A DNA stretch of 64,000 nucleotides from Aromatoleum toluclasticum ATCC 700605 (GTDB lineage: Bacteria > Pseudomonadota > Gammaproteobacteria > Burkholderiales > Rhodocyclaceae): assembly GCF_000378245.1 (NCBI RefSeq), contig NZ_KB899491.1, positions 434,001 to 498,000 of the forward strand. The letters run 5' to 3'. The position numbers were made by a program, and so were the translations under genes. This document shows, in pieces, positions 48,576 through 57,208 of the stretch. Each line of letters begins with the position of its first letter. Position 1 is the stretch's first letter. The notes under the pieces were generated by a model. The model searched no databases, was not told where the DNA came from, and worked only from the letters and a program-made list of their open reading frames with translations.

Positions 48576-48602
48576 TTAGCACTCAACGACTCCGAGTGCT
48601 AA
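48576..48602 (-). promoter_or_regulatory. CIRCE element (HrcA operator) upstream of rpoH
   Basis: TTAGCACTC (48576-48584), a 9-base spacer, and GAGTGCTAA (48594-48602) match the CIRCE consensus TTAGCACTC-N9-GAGTGCTAA at every position. CIRCE is bound by the HrcA repressor and usually precedes groESL, dnaK or hrcA. Here the only downstream gene is rpoH (minus strand). The spacing is right for an operator near the transcription start. Confidence 0.9.
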
Positions 48603-48937
48603 GGGAGGAAAAGAGTTCCTCGCACAATGCTTTCGGCTATGCCTTCCATGTGGAAATTCCGCCCCCTGCTATCCCTTCGGGATTGTCTCGTGGGGTGAAC
48701 CGGTGCCAGGAAAGGGTCTTGCGGGGAAGTCGGTGCAGGTCCGGCAAGTACAGGTGGCTGCACGCCCCCGTGCTTGTTGCACCCATGCAACAACTTTTAT
48801 CCATTTGCAGTGTTCGAGGCGAACGATTCTTGCGCCGCTGCCGGCCGGTTAAGCACAATCGTGGCAACTTCTCGCTTGAGAGGTAAGTCGGGCCGGGGTT
48901 GCGACCGCGGCTTCAGCTTCAATTAGAGGAGAAATAC
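48603..48937. other. divergent promoter region between rpoH and the first porin
   Basis: The 335-bp gap should carry the rpoH and porin promoters. It contains a small hairpin TTGTTGCA (48774-48781) with TGCAACAA (48786-48793), followed by CTTTTAT. A possible porin -35 is TTGCGC at 48830. The porin ribosome site GAGGAG lies just before its ATG. No ORF or RNA gene was recognised. Confidence 0.5.
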
Positions 48938-50116
48938 ATGCAAAAGAAACTGATCGCCCTGGCCATCGCCGGCCTGGCGTCCGCTCCGGTTTTCGCGCAG
49001 ACCAACGTGACCGTCTACGGTGTTGTTGACGTCACGCTCGAGAACGTTCGCGCGAAGGGCGGAGATGCCGAAGATCTCAAGAACCGCAACCGCGTCACCT
49101 CGAACAGCTCGCTGCTCGGCTTCCGCGGCGCCGAAGATCTGGGTAACGGCCTCAAGGCCCTGTTCCAGGTCGAAAGCGGCTTCGCTGCTGACGGGTCGAG
49201 CTCCACCAGTGGCCTGGCCACGCGTGACACCTTCGTCGGCCTGACCGGCGGTTTCGGTACGCTGCAACTGGGCAAGCTGACCACGATCATGCGTACCGCT
49301 GGCGCCAAGGTTGACTTCAACCCGGCCGCAACCGGCATCGGCTTCCAGGCTGCCACCTACGGCACGATCGGCGGCATCAAGACCGGCGTGGATGAGCGCA
49401 TCAACAACTCGGTGATGTACACCACCCCGAGCTTCAGCGGCTTCAACGCCCAGCTGGCTTACACGGCTGGTGAGAACCGCAAGTCGTCGGCACAAAACCT
49501 CGACGGCAAGAGCATCAACGCCCAGGGCTATCAGCTTGCTGGCGCCTACGAGAATGGCCCGCTGTACGTCTCGGCCGGCTACGCGCTGCAGAAGGACCTT
49601 CAGCTCGCTACCGCTGCTGCACTGGCTGCGGACGTCCCCGCCGCTGACCTCGCCGACACCATCGGTGGTTACAGCGACAAGCTGAAGACGGCGCGTATTG
49701 CTGCCAAGTACACGTTCCCGAGCAACACCACCGTGTCGGCTCTGTGGGATCGCAGCAAGTACGAAGTTTCGGCTGTTGATGGCAAGGCTGACGTCAAGCG
49801 TAACGCCTGGCTGGTCGGTGCTGAGCAGAAGTTCGCTGGCAATCAGGCCGCTTACCTGCAGTACTCGCGCTCGCGTGACCTGAAGGGCGACGTTTGCGAC
49901 GTGGTCGAGTGCAATCGCACCGGTTTCTCGCAGTGGACCCTGGGCTACACCTACGCTCTGAGCAAGCGCACGATGGTCAAGGCGTACTACACCCGTCTGA
50001 ACAACGAGCGTGATTCGGGTGCCGACTTCTACCTGAGCAGCATCAGCTCGACCGGTCTGCTCGGCGACGGTCAGGATGCGACCGGCTTCGGTCTCGGCCT
50101 GCGTCACACCTTCTAA
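48938..50116 (+). CDS. outer-membrane porin (Gram-negative porin, OmpC-like)
   Basis: A 392-residue general porin. A signal peptide (KKLIALAIAGLASAPVFA) ends before QTNVTVYGVVDV, the first strand. LLGFRGAEDLGNGLKALFQVESGF and RDTFVGLTGGFGTLQLGK are the hallmark N-terminal motifs of betaproteobacterial trimeric porins. The C-terminal GLGLRHTF ends in Phe, as needed for outer-membrane insertion. Codon use is strongly biased, consistent with high expression. A second porin follows after a terminator. Confidence 0.94.
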   Translation: MQKKLIALAIAGLASAPVFAQTNVTVYGVVDVTLENVRAKGGDAEDLKNRNRVTSNSSLLGFRGAEDLGNGLKALFQVESGFAADGSSSTSGLATRDTFVGLTGGFGTLQLGKLTTIMRTAGAKVDFNPAATGIGFQAATYGTIGGIKTGVDERINNSVMYTTPSFSGFNAQLAYTAGENRKSSAQNLDGKSINAQGYQLAGAYENGPLYVSAGYALQKDLQLATAAALAADVPAADLADTIGGYSDKLKTARIAAKYTFPSNTTVSALWDRSKYEVSAVDGKADVKRNAWLVGAEQKFAGNQAAYLQYSRSRDLKGDVCDVVECNRTGFSQWTLGYTYALSKRTMVKAYYTRLNNERDSGADFYLSSISSTGLLGDGQDATGFGLGLRHTF

Positions 50117-50141
50117 TTCCGGCTTTTCCGGAATTACCCGA

Positions 50142-50169
50142 AACGGGCGCTTCGGCGCCCGTTTTTTCG
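50142..50169 (+). terminator. rho-independent terminator of the first porin
   Basis: AACGGGCGC-TTCG-GCGCCCGTT (50142-50163) is a 9-bp stem with a TTCG tetraloop, followed by a T-run to 50166. A second perfect stem (TAATTCCGG at 50114-50122 with CCGGAATTA at 50128-50136) precedes it and includes the stop codon. Confidence 0.9.
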
Positions 50170-50316
50170 TTCACGACGCTTGGCGTGCGAGCGTTTTCGA
50201 CTACCCGAATTGGGTTGCGGCGGAAGTGTGGACTTCTTGCCGGACGTTCCGGTTTTGACTTTGTTTTCAGAGCTGTTGCGCGCATGCGACAGTTTCCTTG
50301 CGCAGATCGCATCTCC

Positions 50317-50347
50317 TTGATGCACGGATTTGAAGCCCCCCTATAAT
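50317..50347 (+). promoter_or_regulatory. candidate promoter of the second porin
   Basis: A perfect TATAAT lies at 50342-50347. TTGATG (50317-50322) is the best -35 candidate, but its spacer is 19 bases, slightly long. The start codon is about 100 bases further on, leaving a long leader. The rest of the 334-bp gap between the porins shows nothing else. Confidence 0.45.
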
Positions 50348-50450
50348 CGCCGCGTGCCTCCGCAGCGGCCGCGGATCCCTACCCGGGTTCCGGATTAGCC
50401 TTGTTGCGGAAAGCCGACAATTAATCCATTACAAGTGGGGAGTCGAATCA

Positions 50451-51557
50451 ATGCAGAACGTCAAGACGCTGGCCATCGCGCTGGCTGCCATTGGAGTTGC
50501 CGGCGCCGCTCAGGCGCAATCCAACGTGACCATCTACGGTCGTGTGAATACCTCGCTGGAGCAGACCAAGATCGAGGGTGAAGATAGCGTCACCAAGATG
50601 ATCAACAACAGCTCGCGTATCGGTTTCCGCGGCAACGAGGACCTGGGTGGCGGCATGTCTGCCCTGTTCCAGATCGAAAGCGGCTTCAACTCCGATGCCG
50701 GCGGCGGCAATCTCGCGACCCGCGACACTTTCGTCGGCCTGAAGAGCAACCTCGGCACGATCAAGCTCGGCTACATCACCAGCCCGCTGTATTACGCCAC
50801 GCATGACTACCTCGGTATGTCGAACCACGACACCGGCACGTCGTCGGATGCGTTCCTGTGGCTGTCGGCCTACGATCCTGAGAAGTTCTATCTGCGCAAT
50901 TCGATCACCTATGCCAGCCCGACCTTCGGCGGCGGCTTCGTCTTCGAGGCGCAATACTCCGCGCTGAACGAACAGGCTACCGACTCCGTCGCGCTCAATC
51001 GCAGCGCTCGCCCGACGCACTATTCGGCAACCGTGAACTACGACAACGGCCCGCTGCATGTCGGTTTCGGCTACGCCCGCACCAACAAGTTCTACAACTT
51101 CGACGAAGGGAAGAGCAAGGACAGCGCTCTGACCATGGCCGCCGTGTATGACTTCAAGTCGTTTGTGATCGGCGGGTTGTTCGAGCGTAACAAGTCGGAC
51201 AACGGTGGTCTTCAGGACATCTCCGGCCTCACCGGCGACCACCATCGCAACCACTATCGCGTTTCCGCGATGTTGCCCGTCGGTGCGAACGAGTTCCACG
51301 TGAACTACGGCGTCGCGCGCGACTGGAGCAGCACCAACGACACCGGTGCGAAGCAGATCACGCTGGGTTATAACTACAACCTGTCGAAGCGTACCAAGGT
51401 CTATGCGCAGTGGACCAAGATCGACAACGACAAGCAGAAGTCGTCGATCGATAACGGCGATGCATACAACGGCGGTGGCGCATACAGCTTCCTGTCGGGA
51501 ACGGGGCTGGGTCTGGACAACACCTCGTTCGGCGTCGGCCTGCGTCACAACTTCTGA
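50451..51557 (+). CDS. outer-membrane porin (Gram-negative porin, OmpC-like)
   Basis: A second porin of 368 residues, clearly related to the first. The leader (KTLAIALAAIGVAGAAQA) precedes QSNVTIYGRVNTSLEQ. SSRIGFRGNEDLGGGMSALF, RDTFVGLKSNLGTIKLGY and the final GVGLRHNF are shared motifs. The loops differ from the first porin, so selectivity may differ. It has its own candidate promoter and terminator and may be differently regulated. Confidence 0.94.
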   Translation: MQNVKTLAIALAAIGVAGAAQAQSNVTIYGRVNTSLEQTKIEGEDSVTKMINNSSRIGFRGNEDLGGGMSALFQIESGFNSDAGGGNLATRDTFVGLKSNLGTIKLGYITSPLYYATHDYLGMSNHDTGTSSDAFLWLSAYDPEKFYLRNSITYASPTFGGGFVFEAQYSALNEQATDSVALNRSARPTHYSATVNYDNGPLHVGFGYARTNKFYNFDEGKSKDSALTMAAVYDFKSFVIGGLFERNKSDNGGLQDISGLTGDHHRNHYRVSAMLPVGANEFHVNYGVARDWSSTNDTGAKQITLGYNYNLSKRTKVYAQWTKIDNDKQKSSIDNGDAYNGGGAYSFLSGTGLGLDNTSFGVGLRHNF

Positions 51558-51580
51558 TCCTTCCCGGATCGTGTGATCGT

Positions 51581-51610
51581 AACGGGCGCTTCGGCGCCCG
51601 TTTTTTTTTT
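51581..51610 (+). terminator. rho-independent terminator of the second porin
   Basis: The same AACGGGCGC-TTCG-GCGCCCGTT stem-loop as after the first porin is followed by a run of T residues to 51610. A group II intron relic begins two bases later. Confidence 0.92.
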
Positions 51611-51611
51611 G

Positions 51612-52159
51612 GTGCGCCCTGCAAGGGCGCACTCCTGCGAGTGCAAGTCCCGCCGTAAGTTGACTACAGTGCAAATGCGTGAGGGAGGGCGAGCGTGGGA
51701 AGGGCGCGTGGAGCGTAAGCTGCGAGCCGATGGTCAAGAACCGGAGAGAAGGCACTGCCGAGCAGGGCAAGCGGGCAAGCAAACGTGAAGCTCTCGTGAT
51801 CAAGGCGAGGTGGTGTGAATCCGGCGGCTGTGCAGCAAAGGAGGTCCCGCAGCCGTATGAGGGGACGCCGCAAGGCGGCCCGCTGTCGCCGTTGCTGGCC
51901 ACGTGCTGCCGGACGAGGTGGATCGGAAGTTGGCGCTGCGCGCCTCGAGACGGATGTCGGCAAGGTCGCCGCGAACTGTCGGTGCTGATGGCGAAACGGC
52001 CGCCTGAGGCTGAACCGGGCGATGCCTGTCGCCTACTTCGACCGGCTTGGCGCACCCCGACTCTCGTGACCTCAACTACTCGAACCGCCCTGCGCGGACC
52101 CGCATGCCGGGTGGTGCGGGAGGGGAGCGGCCAGGTATCCCGACCGCCTCTATCCCGAT
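51612..52159 (+). mobile_element. decayed group II intron
   Basis: The left end GTGCGCCCTGCAAGGGCGC has the GTGCG start of bacterial group II introns. The right part carries a domain V-like segment (GAACCGCCCTGCGCGGACCC from 52082, then GGGTGGTGCGGGAGGGG). It ends TATCCCGAT, as bacterial introns do. Between them lie fragments of the intron reverse transcriptase. At about 550 bp it is far shorter than an intact element (about 2 kb), so most of the ORF has been lost. It lies immediately behind a terminator T-run, the preferred target of class C introns. Confidence 0.75.
51841..52069 (+). pseudogene. group II intron reverse transcriptase/maturase remnant
   Basis: PQPYEGTPQGGPLSPLLA (from 51848) is the reverse-transcriptase block found in group II intron proteins. 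The frame then breaks at about 51901: one base missing relative to LLANVLLDEVD leaves VLPDEVDRKLALR in another frame. A third fragment (AMPVAYFDRLGAPRLS, ending at TGA 52067-52069) resembles the family C-terminus. The YADD block and most of the maturase domain are absent, so no functional protein is made. Confidence 0.75.
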
Positions 52160-52359
52160 TCTATGCACGCGGTCTGCATGCGTGCGGGCCTCGACGCGCA
52201 GCGGCGCTCGAAGCATGTGATAATGAAATCGGCGGAAAAAAACGGTCGGGAGTTTCCGGAGAATTCGACCGGAAGCTCCCGGGAGCGGGCGCGCTGGCGG
52301 CGCGGCCATTCCTCTGACCGGGTAAAGGAGAACAGCGGGTGTAAATCTAGGCGCGCCCG

Positions 52360-52377
52360 CTTACATATAACTTACAT
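52360..52377 (+). promoter_or_regulatory. CTTACAT direct repeats upstream of the OmpR-type regulator
   Basis: CTTACAT occurs at 52360-52366 and 52371-52377, an 11-bp period typical of OmpR/PhoB-family sites. A reverse TGTAAAT lies at 52340-52346. The repeats end ten bases before the regulator's ATG. The same CTTAC motif recurs before the DUF485-actP operon. Confidence 0.6.
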
Positions 52378-52386
52378 CCTGATTCC

Positions 52387-53073
52387 ATGCGCATCCTGCT
52401 TGCGGAAGATGATGCCGTCATTGCGGACGGTCTGTGTCGAGCGCTCAGGCGTGGCGGTTTTGCGGTCGATCATGTGGCTTCCGGCATCGAGGCGGATACC
52501 GCGCTGGCATCGCAGCCCTACGATCTCGTGATCCTCGATCTGGGCCTGCCGAGGCTTCCCGGTATCGAGGTGTTGAAGCGCCTGAGGGCGCGCAAGTCGA
52601 CCATCCCGGTGCTGATCCTCACCGCCCAGGACGGCGTCGAGGATCGTGTGCGCGGCCTCGATGCCGGCGCCGACGATTACCTGACGAAGCCCTTCGCACT
52701 ACCGGAGCTGGAGGCGCGGGTGCGTGCGCTCACCCGTCGCGGCACCGGCCAGGCGCGCTGCATCGAGATCGGCAGCCTGTCCTACGACCAGGCCGACCAC
52801 GTCGTCAAGATCGGCGGCCAGGTGGTCGAATTCTCCGCACGCGAGATCGGCCTGCTCGAAGTGTTCGTCCTGCGGGTAGGGCGCCTCGTCAGTAAGGACC
52901 AGCTCGTCGATCACCTGTGTGGCTGGGGCGAGGAAGTCTCCAGCAACGCCATCGAGGTCTATGTCCACCGCCTGCGCAAGAAGCTGGAGGACAGCGGCGT
53001 GCGCATCGTGACGGTGCGCGGCCTGGGGTACTGCCTGGAAACGGTGGATGCGGGTCAGGCGGCGAAAGCCTGA
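52387..53073 (+). CDS. OmpR-family response regulator (TctD/QseB-like)
   Basis: A 228-residue regulator. The receiver has LLAEDDAVIADGL, the phosphoacceptor Asp51 in VILDLGLPRLPG, and the lysine in YLTKPFALPELEARV. The C-terminal winged helix shows FSAREIGLLEVFVLRVGRLVSK, AIEVYVHRLRKKLEDSG and VRGLGYCLE. Its end overlaps the kinase start by 26 bases. Direct repeats before its own gene and before the actP operon suggest autoregulation and control of acetate uptake. Confidence 0.94.
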   Translation: MRILLAEDDAVIADGLCRALRRGGFAVDHVASGIEADTALASQPYDLVILDLGLPRLPGIEVLKRLRARKSTIPVLILTAQDGVEDRVRGLDAGADDYLTKPFALPELEARVRALTRRGTGQARCIEIGSLSYDQADHVVKIGGQVVEFSAREIGLLEVFVLRVGRLVSKDQLVDHLCGWGEEVSSNAIEVYVHRLRKKLEDSGVRIVTVRGLGYCLETVDAGQAAKA

Positions 53074-54532
53074 CAAGACGGCGGCGGGCGGACGCTCGTC
53101 GACGCAGCCGAATTCGCTGTTCGGCGAGATCCTCGACTGGATGCTCGCGCCGCTGCTGTTCCTGTGGCCGATCTCCATCATCGTCACGCACAACGTCGCC
53201 GACAACATCGCCAACCAGCCCTACGACCGCGCGCTCGCCGACAGCGTGCGCGCGCTGGCGCGCCTGGTGTCGGTCGAGGAGGGCAAGGTCGCGGTGCATT
53301 TCCCCGCGCCACCGCGGGCACTGTTCCGGGCCGACCAGGACGACGTCGTCTACTATCAGGTCGCGCACGAGGGCGGCGACCTCGTCACCGGGGATCGCGA
53401 AATCGGCTGGACGCCGGCGCCTCCCGTCCTGATCCCCGAGGACGTCCTTTATCGCGATGACGTGATCCATGGCGAGGAGGTGCGCATCGCGTACCAGTTC
53501 CTGCGCCCGTGGCCGGAGCCCGCCAGTCCCCTGGTGCTAGTGCAGGTCGCCGAAACGCGCAACAAGCGCAGCGACCTCGCGTCGCGCGTCGTTACCGGAG
53601 TGCTACTGCCGCAGTTCGCCATCATCCCGCTCGCGGTCATACTGGTGTGGGTGGGTCTCTCGCGCGGCATCGCGCCCCTCAACCGCCTGCAGAGCCTGAT
53701 CCGCCGCCGCCGCCCCACGGATCTCTCGCCTATCGCGGCGGCGAGCGTGCCCGAGGAGGTGCGTCCCCTGATCGTCGCCTTCAACGACATGATGGCCCGT
53801 CTCGAGGAGAACCTGCAGGCGCAGCAGCGCTTCATCGCAGACGCTGCGCATCAGATGCGCACGCCGCTCACGGGGCTGCGCATGCAGACCGAACTCGCGC
53901 TGCAGGAACCTGACCCGGTCGCGTTGCACGAGTCGCTGTCGCGCATCGCCCAGAGCACGGAGCGCGCGAGCCACCTCATCAACCAGCTGCTTTCGCTGGC
54001 CCGGGCCGAGGCAAGCTTCGAGAAGCTCTACGCGGTCGAAACCATCGACCTGCGCGCGCTCGTGCGTGACGTCGCGCTCGACCTCTTTCCGCGTGCCCAG
54101 GCGAAGAACATCGACCTCGGCGTCGAGGGCGGTTCCGACCCGATGACGGTCGAGGGCAACCCCGTGCTGCTGCGCGAGATGATCAAGAATCTCGTCGATA
54201 ACGCGATCAAGTACACGCCCGCCGGCGGCAGCGTCACTGCGCGCACGCGCTACGCCGGGGCGCCGATCCTGGAAGTCGAGGACACCGGCGTCGGTATCCC
54301 CGAGGCCGACCGCGAGCGCGTGTTCGAGCGTTTCTACCGTGTGCTCGGAAGCGGCGAGGACGGCTCCGGTCTGGGTTTGCCGATCGTGCGCGAGATCGCC
54401 GAACTGCACCGTGCGGCCGTCACGCTCAATCCAAATCCCGGCGGGCGGGGTACGATCGTGCAGGTCGTCTTCCCGCGCGGTCATGTCCCGCCGCCGCCGA
54501 TCCAGGTGTACGGCGATTTCCCTCTGGGCTAG
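53048..54532 (+). CDS. sensor histidine kinase (TctE-like, 2CSK_N sensor)
   Basis: A 494-residue kinase with membrane segments near residues 32-48 and 190-212 that enclose a periplasmic domain of the two-component sensor kinase N-terminal type (NQPYDRALADSVRALARLV). A HAMP segment follows (SRGIAPLNRLQSLI). The H-box is FIADAAHQMRTPLTGLRMQT (His near 267), with ATPase motifs NLVDNAIKYTPAGG, VEDTGVGIP and GSGLGLPIVREIAELH. TctE kinases sense carboxylates, which fits the acetate transporter genes that follow. The signal itself is inferred. Confidence 0.93.
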   Translation: MRVRRRKPDKTAAGGRSSTQPNSLFGEILDWMLAPLLFLWPISIIVTHNVADNIANQPYDRALADSVRALARLVSVEEGKVAVHFPAPPRALFRADQDDVVYYQVAHEGGDLVTGDREIGWTPAPPVLIPEDVLYRDDVIHGEEVRIAYQFLRPWPEPASPLVLVQVAETRNKRSDLASRVVTGVLLPQFAIIPLAVILVWVGLSRGIAPLNRLQSLIRRRRPTDLSPIAAASVPEEVRPLIVAFNDMMARLEENLQAQQRFIADAAHQMRTPLTGLRMQTELALQEPDPVALHESLSRIAQSTERASHLINQLLSLARAEASFEKLYAVETIDLRALVRDVALDLFPRAQAKNIDLGVEGGSDPMTVEGNPVLLREMIKNLVDNAIKYTPAGGSVTARTRYAGAPILEVEDTGVGIPEADRERVFERFYRVLGSGEDGSGLGLPIVREIAELHRAAVTLNPNPGGRGTIVQVVFPRGHVPPPPIQVYGDFPLG

Positions 54533-54558
54533 ACCGGCTTGCGATCGGATGCGCTCAT

Positions 54559-54584
54559 GTAAGAGCTCGTAAGGGCATCGTAAG
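54559..54584 (-). promoter_or_regulatory. CTTAC direct repeats upstream of the DUF485-actP operon
   Basis: GTAAG occurs three times on the plus strand, at 54559, 54569 and 54580, so on the minus strand CTTAC repeats with 11- and 10-bp periods. This mirrors the CTTACAT pair before the regulator gene 2.2 kb upstream. The repeats lie about 70 bases before the DUF485 start, where an activator could act. Confidence 0.58.
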
Positions 54585-54651
54585 TCTCCCGTATTAAGGT
54601 GGCAGCAACCGGAGAAAAATCCCGGCCGACCACCGTTTGAAGGAGGGAGAC

Positions 54652-54960
54652 ATGCAAAACGATATGGTGACAAAAATCGTCGCCAACCCGAAGTACCAGC
54701 AGCTGGTGAGCACGCGCTCGTCATATGGCTGGATACTCACGGCGATCATGATGATCGTGTACTACGGCTACATCGCGATCATCGCGTTCAACAAGGGCCT
54801 GTTCGCGCAGCGCCTCGGCGAGGGCGTCATGACCGTGGGCATTCCCGTCGGTTTCGGCGTGATCGTGTTCACGATCATCATCACCGGCATCTACGTCCGT
54901 CGCGCGAACTCCGAGTTCGACGCGCTGACGCAGGAAATCGTCAAGGAGAGCAGCAAATGA
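54652..54960 (+). CDS. DUF485 membrane protein (YjcH-like)
   Basis: A 102-residue protein with two membrane segments ([20 protein letters not shown] and [21 protein letters not shown]). The N-terminal [16 protein letters not shown] is the DUF485 signature. It is always found with ActP-type symporters and may stabilise or regulate them. AAGGAGGGAG lies just before ATG 54652. Its TGA overlaps the actP ATG by four bases. Confidence 0.93.
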   Translation: MQNDMVTKIVANPKYQQLVSTRSSYGWILTAIMMIVYYGYIAIIAFNKGLFAQRLGEGVMTVGIPVGFGVIVFTIIITGIYVRRANSEFDALTQEIVKESSK

Positions 54961-56675
54961 GCGGCCGCTTCATGCAAATCGGCGCCGGGCTCCTGCTCGC
55001 GCTGGCGACTGGAGCTGCCCTCGCAGCCGGCGCAGACCTCGGCCAGGCCGAAAAGCAGGCGACCAACTGGACCGCGATCACCATGTTCGCGATCTTCGTC
55101 GTCGGCACCCTCTACATCACCAAGTGGGCGGCGGCCAAGACCAAGTCTGCGGCTGACTTCTACACTGCCGGCGGTGGCATCACCGGCTTCCAGAATGGTC
55201 TGGCGATCGCGGGCGACTACATGTCGGCTGCCTCCTTCCTCGGTATTTCCGCCGCGGTCATGGCCAACGGCTACGACGGCCTGATCTACTCGATCGGCTT
55301 CCTCGTCGGCTGGCCCGTGATCACCTTCCTGATGGCGGAGAAGCTGCGCAACCTGGGCAAGTTCACCTTTGCCGACGTCGCCGCCTACCGCTTCAAGCAG
55401 ACCCCGATTCGCGCGTTTGCGGCCTCGGGTACCTTGGTCGTCGTCGCGTTCTACCTGATCGCACAGATGGTCGGTGCCGGCCAGCTGATCAAGCTGCTGT
55501 TCGGCCTCGAGTACTGGATCGCAGTCGTCATCGTCGGCGCGCTGATGATGGTGTACGTGCTCTTCGGCGGCATGACCGCGACGACCTGGGTGCAGATCAT
55601 CAAGGCCTGCCTGCTGCTCGCTGGCGCGTCCTTCATGGCCTTCATGGTCATGCTGAAGTACGGCTTCTCGCCGGAGCAACTGTTCGCCGCTTCGGTCAAG
55701 GTCAAGGCGGGCGTCGCCATGGCCGGCGGCAAGACCGCCGAGGAAGCCGGCATCATCGGCCAGGCGATCATGGGACCAGGCTCCTTCATCAAGGATCCGA
55801 TCTCCGCGATCTCCTTCGGCATGGCGCTGATGTTCGGCACGGCCGGCCTGCCGCACATCCTGATGCGCTTCTTCACCGTTCCCGATGCGAAGGAAGCCCG
55901 CAAGTCAGTGTTCTGGGCCACCACCTGGATCGGCTACTTCTACATCCTGACCTTCATCATCGGCTTCGGCGCGATCGTGATGGTGTCGACCAACCCGCAG
56001 TTCCTCGACGCCAAGGGCGGTCTGATGGGCGGTGGCAACATGGCCGCTATCCACCTTGCCAACGCGGTCGGCGGCAACGTGTTCCTCGGCTTCATCTCCG
56101 CGGTCGCCTTCGCGACGATCCTGGCGGTGGTGGCGGGCCTGACGCTGTCGGGTGCTTCGGCGGTGTCCCATGACCTGTACGCCACGGTGTTCAAGCATGG
56201 CAACGCCGACTCGGCCTCGGAACTGCGTGTCTCGCGCATGACGACGATCGTCCTGGGCATCATCGCGGTCATCCTTGGTATCGCGTTCGAGAAGCAGAAC
56301 ATCGCGTTCATGGTCTCCCTGGCGTTCGCAATCGCAGCCTCGGCCAACTTCCCGGTGCTGTTCATGTCGGTGCTGTGGAAGGACTGCACGACCAAGGGCG
56401 CATGCCTGGGCGGTTTCCTCGGCCTGATCACCGCGGTAGCCCTGACCGTCGTGTCGCCGTCGGTGTGGGAAGCCACGCTCGGCAACCCGAAGGGTTCGGC
56501 GCTGTTCCCCTACACCTCGCCGGCGCTCTTCTCGATGGCCGCGGGCTTCATCGGCATCTGGCTGTTCTCGATTCTCGACAACAGCGCCCGTGCCAAGGAA
56601 GACCGTGCAGGTTACCTCGCGCAGAAGGTGCGTTCGGAAACCGGCATTGGCGCCGAAGGTGCTTCCGGCCACTAA
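54957..56675 (+). CDS. actP: sodium/acetate symporter ActP
   Basis: A sodium:solute symporter of 572 residues with an N-terminal leader ([17 protein letters not shown]) and about 13 membrane segments. Family motifs are [46 protein letters not shown] and [17 protein letters not shown]. It imports acetate and other short monocarboxylates. It is coupled to the DUF485 gene and ends at its own terminator. The two-component system upstream is its probable regulator. Confidence 0.94.
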   Translation: MSGRFMQIGAGLLLALATGAALAAGADLGQAEKQATNWTAITMFAIFVVGTLYITKWAAAKTKSAADFYTAGGGITGFQNGLAIAGDYMSAASFLGISAAVMANGYDGLIYSIGFLVGWPVITFLMAEKLRNLGKFTFADVAAYRFKQTPIRAFAASGTLVVVAFYLIAQMVGAGQLIKLLFGLEYWIAVVIVGALMMVYVLFGGMTATTWVQIIKACLLLAGASFMAFMVMLKYGFSPEQLFAASVKVKAGVAMAGGKTAEEAGIIGQAIMGPGSFIKDPISAISFGMALMFGTAGLPHILMRFFTVPDAKEARKSVFWATTWIGYFYILTFIIGFGAIVMVSTNPQFLDAKGGLMGGGNMAAIHLANAVGGNVFLGFISAVAFATILAVVAGLTLSGASAVSHDLYATVFKHGNADSASELRVSRMTTIVLGIIAVILGIAFEKQNIAFMVSLAFAIAASANFPVLFMSVLWKDCTTKGACLGGFLGLITAVALTVVSPSVWEATLGNPKGSALFPYTSPALFSMAAGFIGIWLFSILDNSARAKEDRAGYLAQKVRSETGIGAEGASGH

Positions 56676-56723
56676 GATCCGCGACGCCGCCGGCCTTCGG
56701 GCCGGTGGCCGGGCGAATGATTC

Positions 56724-56752
56724 GGGGCAGCCACGGCTGCCCCATGTTTTTT
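56724..56752 (+). terminator. rho-independent terminator of actP
   Basis: GGGGCAGC (56724-56731), a CACG loop and GCTGCCCC (56736-56743) form an 8-bp stem followed by ATGTTTTTT. It separates the actP operon from the tRNA promoter. Confidence 0.88.
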
Positions 56753-56791
56753 GCGTATTGGCGGTATTTCAGTGTCGTGGCGAAAATATCT

Positions 56792-56819
56792 TTGACACTT
56801 CGCCGAGACTCGCTATAAT
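56792..56819 (+). promoter_or_regulatory. consensus sigma-70 promoter of tRNA-Phe
   Basis: TTGACA (56792-56797) and TATAAT (56814-56819) are both perfect, with a 16-base spacer. The discriminator after the -10 is GC-rich (GCGCG), typical of stringently controlled stable RNA genes. The tRNA begins 13 bases after the -10. Confidence 0.88.
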
Positions 56820-56832
56820 GCGCGTCTCCACC

Positions 56833-56908
56833 GGCCAGGTAGCTCAGTTGGTAGAGCAGCGGATTGAAAATCCGCGTGTCGGCGGTTCGATTCCGTCCCT
56901 GGCCACCA
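56833..56908 (+). tRNA. tRNA-Phe (GAA)
   Basis: The 76-base sequence folds as a tRNA: acceptor GGCCAGG with CCTGGCC, and a D-loop AGCTCAGTTGGTAGAGC. The anticodon stem GCGGA/TCCGC holds the loop TTGAAAA (anticodon GAA), and the T-arm contains GGTTCGATTCC. CCA is encoded at 56906-56908. Confidence 0.98.
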
Positions 56909-56917
56909 ACGGATTTC

Positions 56918-56959
56918 AAGCACTTAGCCCAGCCCGAAAAGCTGGGCTAAGTGCTTTTT
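56918..56959 (+). terminator. terminator of the tRNA-Phe gene
   Basis: A perfect 16-bp stem (56918-56933 with 56941-56956), beginning AAGCACTTAGCCCAGC, encloses a 7-base loop and runs into TTTTT. It is among the strongest terminators in the window. Confidence 0.92.
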
Positions 56960-57072
56960 GGCTTGTGTTCTGACAGCAATGCTCTCCGCGCGGCGGCGTG
57001 CAGGGCGCGCGCGACGAAAGGCGCGGTACTGTCGGGGTCTTTGCCGTGCTAAACTCGGCACCGGTCTCGAGG

Positions 57073-57100
57073 AACGGGTCGGCTTTTGTCGGCCCGTTTT
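57073..57100 (+). terminator. second terminator-like hairpin before hemA
   Basis: AACGGGTCGGC (57073-57083), TTTT, and GTCGGCCCGTT (57088-57098) form an 11-pair stem with two G-U pairs, followed by further T residues. It has the plus orientation but no annotated gene lies between it and the tRNA terminator. Confidence 0.6.
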
Positions 57101-57148
57101 CGTTAACGTTGCAATATGCGCAACAGAAACGTCTGATTTTGCGCAATC

Positions 57149-57175
57149 TTGTGGCGTTTTTCGCGGTGCTATAAT
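57149..57175 (+). promoter_or_regulatory. candidate hemA promoter
   Basis: A perfect TATAAT lies at 57170-57175, 33 bases before the hemA ATG. TTGTGG (57149-57154) is the likely -35, with a short 15-base spacer. Confidence 0.55.
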
Positions 57176-57208
57176 CCGCAAAATCAAGCTTCCCTTTCGC
57201 GATCGCGC

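Noticed and set aside
51679-52317. A 212-codon frame containing GTPQGGPLSPLLA as an intact gene
   Set aside because: Only the central block matches a reverse transcriptase. The flanking residues are out of frame with the family, and the frame runs past the intron 3' end. It is annotated as a remnant.
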